Shown in pieces: positions 24,671 to 35,903 of a stretch of 64,000 nucleotides of DNA (the first letter of the stretch is position 1; each line of letters starts with the position of its first letter). Below the pieces are notes generated by a model. It searched no databases and was not told the origin of the DNA. It saw nothing but the letters and a program-made list of their open reading frames with translations. Source of the DNA: Agaricus subrufescens (lineage: Eukaryota > Basidiomycota > Agaricomycetes > Agaricales > Agaricaceae); the NCBI GenBank assembly GCA_029945375.1, contig CM057061.1:2232001-2296000 (forward strand), in the 5' to 3' direction. Both the position numbers and the translations under genes were made by a program.

Positions 24671-25309
24671 ATGTTTCGACCAGCTCTCCGTTCTACCGTA
24701 TGTCCATCGTCACCTCGAATATTGAAAAACAGTGTTAATCTCTACCCGACATTAGACCCGTATCCTCCGCGGAACCACCCCTACGTCATTCCTCGGTGGT
24801 AAATTAGCCGCATACCGTTTTCTCTCGCAAGAAGCCCGCTCTAAGATCCAAACGGCTGTCGACTCGACTCCTGTGGTGTTATTTATGAAGGGTACTACGG
24901 ATGCTCCGGAGTGCGGGTTTTCTCGTGCCGCGGTCCAGATTCTCCAATTGCAAGGAGTACCCCAAGCAAAACTGAAGACATATAACGTGCTTCAGGATCC
25001 TGAGTTGCGAAGCAGTATTAAAGAATTCTCGTGTGTTTTTTCCTTTGTGTCGTCTTTCTAGTTTTCTGATGCTTAGAATCTCTCTTCTAGGGAATGGCCG
25101 ACAATTCCTCAGCTTTATGTTAATGGCGAGTTTATTGGTGGATGTGATATCCTCCTTTCAAGTGAGTAGTGTGGTTTATTGTCAATTACATGAAATATAC
25201 AATACTAATTAATTATATAGTGCATCAGTCCGGTGACCTCGAGACTTTACTCGAGGATAAAGGCGTCATACCCAAAGTAGAAGAACCTGCAGCAGCAGCT
25301 TCGGCATAA
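24671..25309 (+). CDS. GRX5: Mitochondrial monothiol glutaredoxin Grx5
   Basis: Four exons (24671-24697, 24756-25030, 25091-25161, 25221-25309) with introns of 58, 60 and 59 bp give 153 residues. The first nine codons plus the start of exon 2 form a basic, Arg/Ser/Thr-rich presequence suited to mitochondrial import. The glutaredoxin fold shows VVLFMKGT, the monothiol active site [24 protein letters not shown] and [12 protein letters not shown]. Grx5 transfers [2Fe-2S] clusters from the mitochondrial ISC scaffold to target proteins using the CGFS cysteine and glutathione. Its neighbour is Zim17, a co-chaperone of the mitochondrial Hsp70 system, a functionally related pairing that may be chance. 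Confidence 0.93.
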
Positions 25310-25423
25310 ACCCATCCTGTACACCTAGATCTTCCCCGAACAATACACTGCTTTTTTTTGCTTAATAATGGTGGATAGAGGGATCTCGCCTACAACTTGA
25401 ATGTTCTTCCATAATTTGAACGG

Positions 25424-26055
25424 CTATGCCAATTCGATTGTACCGCTATTGGGATCGATCTTTCCTCGCTTCACGGCTTCGCCTTTAGCCTTCAGCAAAT
25501 CTTCGATTGTACGCAATTTACCATCGCCCGTAGAATCTTTGAACCATCCCAAGTGATCTGCTATAAGGTGTCTATATGAAAGAAAAAGGAAACAGGGTTA
25601 CTGATACTTATTAATTTGGAGCGAAATTTTACGTACCGATTTTTGCAACCAGGACATTGAATTAGTACAACTCCTTTCTCGTAGGCGTGTTTTGTGAATT
25701 CATGTGTGGATCTTTGACCACATCCTTCGACGGTACAGGTAAAGGTTATCGAGAGCCTGGGCTCAATTTTTCCCAGAGGTTGTCTACCAGCTACAGTATT
25801 TTCTTCTGTCGTCTTTTCTTCTCCACCGAGATTCAGCGTGTTAGAAGAAGAAGATTGTGGCGGTGACGAAGAGGGGGGTGGAGAAGAAGCAGTTGAGTAA
25901 CGTGAGCGTTGAGGAGCCGCCACCGCTGGAACGGCTACACCCAAACGAAAGCGGAGTTGAACATTATACGTCGATGGGAGTGATTGACTTGGAATGAGGA
26001 GACTACGAAGTGCTGGTGGTAGACCTGTGTTACGGAAAAGCCGTGAAGGTAGCAT
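25424..26055 (-). CDS. ZIM17: DNL-type zinc-finger mitochondrial co-chaperone Zim17/Tim15/Hep1
   Basis: Two exons (25637-26055, 25424-25571) separated by a 65 bp intron give 188 residues. The N-terminus is Arg/Ser-rich without acidic residues, consistent with a mitochondrial presequence. The DNL domain has two CxxC-type knuckles (CTVEGCGQR and CPGCKNR) and HLIADHLGWF, with the downstream Asp and Leu positions typical of the family. Zim17 keeps mitochondrial Hsp70 (Ssc1) soluble and active, supporting protein import and Fe-S cluster assembly. Convergent with GRX5, about 115 bp between stop codons. Confidence 0.93.
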
Positions 26056-26523
26056 TTTGTGGCTCTACAAAGTCGAGGGTGGATGTGGTTACAGGGAGAT
26101 GCCTTGTTTGCCGAGCAACGTCATTTTTTTTGATGGGGTTCTACAAATAGATTTTGTCCCGGCTCCGGGCATGATGTCCTCTTTTGATCCTCGTTTGGTT
26201 AGTTATAGGAATCTTATCTTATATCCGGCTCATACCACCTTACGCTGTGCAAACTTGAGTATGAAGCGGCTGAGTTGTCCTGTAGAATATGGTTCCGTCA
26301 CCAAAAAGACGACTCTGTTACCTTTTTTTTTTTCGGCTCGCCGAGAGTTTAATCTTATAATCTCAAGAAGTCTTCTTACTGGAACTCTGACATCGATCGA
26401 TACCGGTTCTTCGGTTTTCAACTTCTGTGGGGTGTATTTAAAGCCGGCTAATCTGCATAACTTGTGTTTCTTTATCTACACAACGATCCTCCCCGCCCAC
26501 CACACCGTTCAATTTCACCGAGT
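26056..26523. other. Divergent intergenic region (ZIM17 / H3-like gene)
   Basis: 468 bp between divergent starts. A long ORF crosses it but has no domain and overlaps both 5' ends, so it is not called. Promoters are expected here. Confidence 0.5.
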
Positions 26524-27207
26524 ATGGCGCGCACAAAGCCGGTTCTTCCTCGTGCGTCTCATAACTCGGCTTTCTTAGCTAACCACTTAGCCTAAATGTT
26601 TCTTTTGTAGGTTTATCCGAGGCAGAAAAGTATGGTCCTCAGCGTAGCCGAGCAGTCAAACGACCCGGCATCGGTGGACGAATTGGGAAGCCGAGTGTAG
26701 GAGGTAAAACTCCGGCTCACCTTCATAATTATACTGGGACCGCTCCTGGTGGTTTAGGGAAATCGTTCTATCCACGGCCCGATCCACCACGTCGATCTAA
26801 GCGAAGGCCCCGCCTTAACCTACTACCTCTCCCAGGCCCTGGACCCCACAGCCGCGTTCCACATGAAGTGCGCTACTACCAGCAAACAACCCATCTATTG
26901 ATACCACGAGCACCTTTTGAGGAGCTTGTTCGGTATATTGCTTACAAAGTCACTACTGCACCAGAGGTGAGTAAATCTACTCAGTGGATACGATTTATGG
27001 ATTAGTGCTAATAGCAGCTATTAGTTTAGCACTTGGAACATAACCCATGTCAAGTTCACTCCGGATGCTCTGCAGGCCCTTCAAGAAGCTGCGGAATATT
27101 TTCTCATCCGGGGTTTTGAAAATAGCTGTATTATAACGACTGTTGCCAAACGCAAGACGTTGTTTCCCAATGATTTACGACTTGGTCTGAGGCTCCATGC
27201 CTGTTGA
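26524..27207 (+). CDS. Divergent histone H3-like protein, candidate CENP-A (CenH3)
   Basis: Three exons (26524-26551, 26611-26966, 27025-27207) with 59 and 58 bp introns give 188 residues. The first five residues, MARTK, equal those of canonical H3. The tail is about 110 residues, much longer than the H3 tail, and rich in Pro, Gly, Arg and Lys. The histone fold aligns with H3: YQQTTHLLIPRAPFEELVRYIA (alphaN and alpha1), a long loop 1 that carries the second intron, DALQALQEAAEYFLIRGFE (alpha2), and VAKRKTLFPNDLRLGLRL (loop 2 and alpha3), ending HAC. H3 has HAKRVTIMPKDIQLARRI in the last part, so this copy is strongly diverged. A longer loop 1 is a mark of CENP-A, the centromeric H3. It could instead be another lineage-specific H3 variant. 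Confidence 0.78.
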
Positions 27208-27340
27208 AGTTTTGTTATCATTTGTCTCTTCACGGAGCAATAGTGCAAGAGGTAGCGGTAGAGTAGAGATGATAAAACGAGCGTGTTGCAATGAATGAAT
27301 GAGGGCGATACACAGATTAAACTAACAAAGAGACGAATGA

Positions 27341-28188
27341 TTATGCCGCTGCCGCGACTTCTTTTTCGACTTCGAGAAGGAAGGTTGAGAGTTCCTGTCA
27401 AGGACATCAGTGTCTATCCGCTAATCAGAATTGATAAGCATACTGCGTTTGTCGGTTCGTAACTCAAGCCGAGTTTGAGAGCATCGGCGGCCTCCTTGTG
27501 CCTGCCCATGCCACGTAGAGCTTTAGCCCTGCGATAATGTCCTTTTGGCCAATTTCTTCGGATCGCAATGACGGTTTCTGCATCGACGAGGGCTGATACA
27601 TGATCACCGGCTTCGAAATACGCTGCAGAGCGGTTGGAAACGGTGGTTGATAGTTCTTCGCGCATGAACTGGTTGGCTTCCCATGGCGGCCGTTGGATGG
27701 CAAGCGTAGAAGCAGTGGTGTAGCGTAGTACGGCCTGTTGTGCTTGGCCGTTTTTGAATAATGTCTAGAGAGGCTGGTGAGATGACTTAGATCTGGGGGG
27801 CAAGAATCGTACTGACGTTTCCTTCTTCTTTTGCGCTTGTCACCATTTGTGTGAGCTTCTGAGAGACGATATTGCTCGGAGGGGGACAGAGAAGATTAGG
27901 ATTTGCGACAAGGAGCCTCGAAAGGCGGTTTGTATTGACAAAGTCTACGTTGCAGTTATCGCATTTTTCCAGCTTATGTGGCTCGCACACAGCAATGGTG
28001 CCATCGCTCCCCAAAGCAAGGGCAACCGGGCGAAAGTCGGCGTCGATGGCGGCCTGGAGCACCGGGTCGGGCGGGGGCATAGCCTGCTGCTGAGGCTGCT
28101 GGGGCTGCTGGGGCCCATGGGAGTGGGAGTGGGAGTGCTCCTCGCCGGGGGCGTGTGTGTGCGAGTGGGACATCGTATGCGGTGGCAA
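27341..28188 (-). CDS. TPR protein, Sec72-like
   Basis: Three exons (27817-28188, 27444-27764, 27341-27394) with 52 and 49 bp introns give 248 residues. The N-terminus is His/Ser-rich (SHSHTHAPGEEHSHSHSH) and then Gln/Pro-rich. A conserved segment CEPHKLEKCDNCNVDF has paired cysteines, followed by NRLSRLLVANPNLLCPPP. Tetratricopeptide repeats follow: EGNTLFKNGQAQQAV, SNRSAAYFEAGDHVSALVDA and AKALRGMGRHKEAADALK. The layout matches fungal Sec72 proteins, which dock cytosolic Hsp70-bound precursors at the Sec63 complex for post-translational ER import. A general Hsp co-chaperone is the alternative. Confidence 0.78.
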
Positions 28189-28343
28189 GATGCACGGCTG
28201 CGTCTATTCTTGGCGCAGGGCGTGATCGTGGGATGATCAAGTGCTGAGTCAGCTCCACGGGGGTAATTTTCTCTGGAATTGCGGTGCTCGCTCTGACAGA
28301 ACTCTTATCGTCTACCTCCATCACCCCCCCATCCTGTTTGAAT

Positions 28344-30462
<2,119 letters not shown>

Positions 30463-31817
30463 ATGATCCCCCCTATCTCCTTATCTTGCTGCCTCCTAGT
30501 CTCATCGTTACCTTCTTCAAAAATCTATAAAACCACTACAACATGTCTCTTTCCTCGATCCTGGTATATTCTCCAATTGTTGATGGCGCCTGCTTATTCA
30601 TGTTTGAATCTGTATGGTGGCTATCCGATTGGGTTGTATTCGGGTTTCTTCCTTTCCGCCCCTCTATGCGCTCCTGCCCTTTCCCGTCTCATCTCATCTC
30701 GTCTCAGCTCGGCTCTTCATAACGGTTCCCGTCGTCAACATGTATATGTTAACCCGCACTCCTCCCATCATCGATTTACACACCGCATGCACTCACTATA
30801 TTACGGGCTTCATAATCCAATCTCCTAGACTCCAGAGCTTCCTGTTTCCCTATCATCCCTCGCTGCTCGCATGGAACACATAATTGGGCTTTTATTGTAT
30901 GATTTTCGTCTTTCCCCATCCTTTTGAATTGTGGACACTGGGATCACAATGCTGTTGAAGAAACGTGTATGATGAAAATACCCCTCACATCCGATTCCCC
31001 CTATCCTCATCGCAACTTGACATCGTCAGGTTGTGGTGAAGTGGTAAAGCAAAACGAGAAAGTAATATTAGGTTGGCCAGCTGTTGGCGTAATTGTGTTT
31101 TACATTCCTTGGGCTGGATCTGATACCAAACATTTGATCCTTCCCTGGAACATAATTTCGATTCAATCGTCTAATTCTTACTAGACATTTCACTTCACCT
31201 TCCTCACCATCACGCCGACACGACGGACAAGTATCAACCATTAATTTGCATCGCATTCCTCTTCAACCTCAACCAAATTTTAAAACTGCATTGCATTTCT
31301 ACTCTATCGCTTTCTCTGCAATTTTCAAGACAAGACACCTTTTTTTCATCATACATCTCTGAACGGTTTTTTGACAAAGTTCATGTTAATGTTGTTGGGT
31401 CATACAATAGAAACCGATGAAGTTTTTTTCTATAGACGCGAGCATAGTTTCCTTCTCTTTCTTTCTCTTCCAGCTTCTCGTTCACGCGTAATTGCTGTTT
31501 CTTTGTGCTTTGGATTCTTCTTTTCTAGTTTTCTCCTCTTCTCGTTCTGTGTTTCTTTTTTTTCTTCTCTTTCTCTCTTTTTTAACCTCGCATGTTGTGT
31601 GTAGCTATTCTTGGGTTTTTTAAAGTACTTGTTGGATGAGACGTTATCGAATATAATATATAAACCTTTTTTTCTTTCTGAAAAAAATGCTCCGAAAACC
31701 TTTTGACCATTCAACTTCGAAGCTTAGATCTTCAGTTATGCTTAGTTGGGATCGATAGCAAGAGCATTCAGTATGGAGTTGGGTTTGCTTTGGTGCTTCG
31801 CCACCGGCTGCCCTACC

Positions 31818-31970
31818 CGGTACCAACAGCCACCTGATATTTTTAGCAATTCATTAATCAGCCGGCAAAGTATTTTGAGCACGTCACTAATACGTCACTG
31901 AACTGTTTGCCATGCTGTTCCCAAGGCCAAAGAGAACAAGTCGAGGATGATACACTTCATTATTACCACC
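31818..31970 (-). repeat. Orphan copy of the NACHT upstream-flank block
   Basis: Matches, in the same order, the blocks upstream of copies B (about 39110-39270), C (about 40850-40990), E (about 49010-49170) and F (about 53080-53150). Shared pieces include agccggc, a ttttgagcacg segment, a gaaccg-like segment and ccaaaagagaac followed by gatgatac. No NACHT gene lies to its left, so it appears to mark a lost copy. Confidence 0.6.
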
Positions 31971-32179
31971 GCCGATCATTATTTCATTCTCCCCACCCCC
32001 CTTCCACGTTCAAACACGCCACCCATATCATTGCCTCAAACGATCCTCTCTCCCTAAAGTTGTTACCTAACGGTAAGAAGAGAGAAAAGGCGAAGGGTAG
32101 AAAGGAATGAAAAGGTAATAAAGAAGATAGTGGTAATGTAACAGCGGGATAAACGCTCTAAAGAGATTCGGTTATACAG

Positions 32180-32592
32180 AGACTTATTTGTTTTACGGCA
32201 CAAAGTTTGATGTTTCTATAGACGTCATACTTGATTCAACCTCATGTTTTTGGCATTCCCTTTGGATGATGTACAACTCTTTCATACTCTTGATAGTATT
32301 GGGTGTCTTGCTCACAACGGCCCGGGGACTCGGCGAGCTTAGCCGAGCTTCAGCAACACCACTACTTTTACTCCCTTATTCCTTATCTATTCTGCAACCC
32401 ACAGATAAGCCTCGGACCCTCAGTCAGCCGTCTTCGATAAGGTCGAAAGTGGTTGTATGCATTGACACGGCTATTAATTTGTTATCCACGCCATGTTTCA
32501 TACATCTCTGCGCCTCTCAAATCGCAAGAGCACACTCCTTATTTTATGTCAGAAACAATTAAAGCACAGTATCACGCGAACAAAGCCATGCA
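32180..32592. repeat. 3'-flank block of NACHT copy A, shared with copies C and E
   Basis: Homologous to about 45405-45856 (3' of E), sharing gccgagcttcagcaac, accctcagtcagccg and ggtcgaaagtggttgtatgc, and in part to about 39650-39833 (3' of C). The duplicated unit therefore extends beyond the coding region. Confidence 0.75.
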
Positions 32593-35310
32593 CTAGACAG
32601 CACTCCTATACTTTTCACATACATCCTGCGGGATTATACACCAAAATGAATATGTCCACTCTGACATACCATCCTCCGGATAAACAAACCGGACTTGCGC
32701 GCAACACTCGCCAGTTGAAGTGAACATAACGAGGGCGGTATCATCAGGAAAATCGGCCTTCCGTTTTTCTAGCTGCTCTTCAAACCGTTCAAAACAAAGT
32801 ATACATCTCCCAAACATGGTCTTCCAACCACGAGCTTTTCCTGCCTTCCACTCATGCCGCACAATATTAATTCGACGCGTCGCCGCAAACGCATGTAACT
32901 CACTCACCGAGCAGGATGGGTTCTGCGGAGCAAGTTCATCTTCAACCGTTGCAGCGGGACACCAGAACTGCAACTCGTTATCACGTTGCCAGTGTAATCC
33001 AGTAACAGCAATAGCCTTGAGGGGTATTTGCACGAGTATGCCGTGCTTTATGAGTTCGGGACGTCGGGTTTCGTCCTCGTGCATAATTTCAGTGATACAA
33101 AGATGGAGTAATCAAAAACAGGAGACTCACAAACACCACGCTGAGCAGCTCATTATACGGAAAAGCGAAAGTATAGGAACTCCAGACTGTGGCCAAGAAG
33201 CGAATGCAAAATTCGCTCTGGAAGTTCGGATCCCCGGTCCTGATCCCCCTTAGAACCTCATCAATTGCCAGTTTGTACACGGTCGATCTTGTTTTATCAT
33301 CCTCCTCGCTGGTACCCGATTCCCCAACAGGCCAAGTAAGTGGAATCCTGTCATGAGAAACGGGACCGTTTGCCAGGTTGCCACAGGTAAACCTAATGAA
33401 AAGAAATCGTGATTGAATGCCATTTGGAACCTCTGTCAAGATCCTGAATGTATATTCCGTCTCGAGTTGGCGGGCTTCATCAACAAAATTGGGCGAGAAT
33501 CCAGATCGGGTAAAGTCGGATATGTAGTCCATGAATGATTTATGAAAACTCCTGAGCTCTTCTTTGTGGGCCCTGTCGCGCCGCGGAACATACAAAACAG
33601 AGCGGAGGTGGTTGAGAGCGGCATATGCTTCATCGGCTGTCAGACCCACCCAATTGCAAAGTACGACAAAGCTCATATTATTGTCGTCGCGATACCCGGT
33701 TGGATCCTTGCTCCATGCTAATGCCAACAAGAGCTTCCGAGTATTGATCATGATTTTGTCGGGGACATTCGACAAAATCCGCTCATACAATGCATCGAGT
33801 AGAGCCATGGGGTGCCCCCCTTGCGCCAAATCAGCTGTGCCATGCTTATCAATGACGTGCAGCACATCAGACAGCTGCGAGGCCGGGCTTCCCACTTGCG
33901 AGTCACCGATATAGTTGATCACTGTCTGCGCATATGCAAACAGTCCTCCTGCAGCATTGGCGACTTTCCAGAAGTCCCGCTCCTCAGGCCACCGTGGATC
34001 GAGTAGGTCTGACTCTTCTTTGATATTCGCTAGTTCTTCACGAAGAAAACTTTCAACGTCCGCACGGGCCTCGTCAGAGTCTATTGGGATTTCCTCTTTC
34101 TCATACGCTGGGATGACCTTGCGCTTGGAAAAGAAGGAAGTGATATGTGGTTCAGGTCGGCTGGCTATGAGCCACACTAAAGGCGAGGAGGGATGTGCGA
34201 GACAAAGATCGGAGATGAGGCGGAGGAGTTCTAACTGAGTGCGGTGGTTTTTGCATTCATCAAGGCCGTCGATGATGACTAGCACCCGACCCGCCGACTC
34301 CAGTTTAGTGTTGTGGATGAAAGGCTCCACGATCAACTGTTTGAACTGCTTTGCCATAGACGATCGAAGGAGAGACGGATCATGGGTGATCTCTTCTTTG
34401 ATGATTTGACGATAGGTATCGGATTTAGTTGCAAGCTGGTAAGAAAGCGTTATGATCGCTTTGGTTCCATCGTTGCGTCCATTGATGGAAAAGAAGACTG
34501 AGGCAGGGGAGCACTTTGAGAGTTCAGGAGACTCAGCAACGCTTTGCATGAGGGCCGATTTTCCAACACCAGCTGCACCAACAACCCAGCGCATCTTTTG
34601 CACGCCGTGACAGTTGAATATAAAGAGCAAGCATCGCTCGAGGATGGCTAGTCGGGTCCCTGGTTGGCACCGCGGGGGAGGATCGCGATCGGAGGAGTCG
34701 AATTCTGCGCCTCGTATTGTTTCTTCTAAGAGATCCTTCATGACTAGCGGGCATAACAATCAAAAAAGGCAATGATGCGACGATACTACTTACATTGGTT
34801 TGAGGAGGAGTTATGGTAAGTGACTGGGAATGGCCTAAGTCAGGATATAGAAATTGATCTTATTCAGAGAATCTTACTATTGCCATCGACAAAGGTTCCT
34901 GTTACAGTAAAATCGCGGGCTTGGTTGAACATACCCGGACCTTTGTACAGAGATTGTTCGAGTGGGGCTGAGCCTGACGAGCCGGGAAGATACGAGAGAT
35001 CAGGAGAGTATTGGTCGGCGCAACCGGGGGCCACGGTTACTTGTGCTAAGTTTGAGTTACCACCACCAGGCCGGGGAACCGGTCGTGATACGGTCGAGGG
35101 TAATCCAGCGAAATTTTGAGAACTGGTATAGCGTCGAAAAGCAGAGGGCTGGGCCGTGATTGCAGTCGCTCTAGTGGACAGACGAGAGTACACCGCGGAA
35201 GAAGCGCAGGAGGATGAGGAAGAAGACAAAGTCGCATAATCACGACGAGGTCGTAGAGATGGCCCCGGTGAACGCGAGCGTGAACGCCTCCGCTCCCGAG
35301 ATGGAGTCAT
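32593..35310 (-). CDS. NACHT STAND ATPase (NLR-like), copy A
   Basis: Exons 34878-35310, 34794-34823, 33131-34743 and 32593-33075 (the last unspliced; see the separate entry on its 51 nt segment), 852 residues. The start, MTPSRERRRSRS, was set by alignment to the other copies. Layout: Ser/Arg/Pro-rich N-terminus, the conserved GMFNQARDFTVTGTFVDGN, CQPGTRLAILERC, then NACHT with GAAGVGKSALMQ (Walker A), LVIIDGLDEC (Walker B) and WLIASRPEPHI. A helical region (LDALYERILSNVPDKI, TADEAYAALNHLRSVL) and a C-terminal block ending WTYSFWCIIPQDVCEKY follow. NACHT STAND proteins are signal-activated ATPase switches; in fungi some control heterokaryon incompatibility and cell death. No HeLo, HET or patatin effector and no WD40, ankyrin or TPR sensor is visible. 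Exon 3 is 3 nt longer than in the other copies. Confidence 0.88.
32857..32907 (-). other. 51 nt segment of copy A equivalent to the last intron, now open and without AG acceptor
   Basis: In copies B, D, E and F this position is a 51 nt intron ending in AG. In copy A the donor GTGAGT is kept but the end reads gtgcgg instead of gtgcag. The segment has no stop and is a multiple of three, so unspliced mRNA encodes 17 extra residues (VSELHAFAATRRINIVR) between exons 4 and 5. Confidence 0.75.
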
Positions 35311-35903
35311 TGAGACTGTCAGAGGATGGAAACAAAGGGGCGAGGAGTGCAGGCATGGGGAGTGCACATGACATATTCAATGCATCGTGTTCGCTATACT
35401 TGGCACTGTTAGAAGACAAGTCGTCGAATTGAATTGTTGACCTTCCACTTTCCCACCCTTACTCGACTTCGACATCTTACATAGCCATCACTCTACAATC
35501 TCTCCATAAAATTTTTTTACACGCCGAGAACTACAACCCCATAGATCCACGGCCGTGATATTTAAGTGTTTCTAATGAAGTAGGTAGACGATGCGTACAA
35601 CATTTTCGAGTCCTCCCGAGACAGAGAATTCCAGTAGAATTTTCGAATGTGCCCGTAGAGTGGGACCCGCAACCACGATATAGACGATAAGCAGGCAACT
35701 CTAGTCTGCCGAGTAACTCTTACACCAAAAGGGCGACATTGATTCCTCAACCTATTCCGAGATGATATATTGATCCGGAAACATGATGCCGTCAATTTTC
35801 ATAGGTAGGCGATTTGTTGTCTACAACATCTGTCCTATTCGAGAATTCACCCCTCATATTGTGTAAATACCACAGAATCCAGAGTATGAACAGAGCCATA
35901 CAA
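35311..35903. other. Spacer between NACHT copies A and B
   Basis: No gene. The first 120 bp retain weak similarity to promoters of the other copies (gtgcacatgac, cttggcactgtt). The long upstream flank seen at B, C, E and F is missing, so copy A sits on a shortened unit. Confidence 0.55.

Larger units (their letters stand above)
30463..32592. other. Long intergenic region at the left border of the NACHT array
   Basis: No gene recognised in 2.1 kb. About 31430-31600 is a pyrimidine-rich tract. From about 31800 the sequence begins to match array flanks (listed separately). Short overlapping ORFs show no domains. Confidence 0.55.

Noticed and set aside
25994..26578. 194-codon plus-strand ORF across the ZIM17/H3-like spacer
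   Set aside because: It overlaps the 5' ends of two well supported genes and has no domain.
30463..31700. Possible gene or ncRNA in the pyrimidine-rich region after DED1
   Set aside because: Pyrimidine-rich tracts are common in fungal promoters and UTRs; no ORF or structured RNA could be supported.
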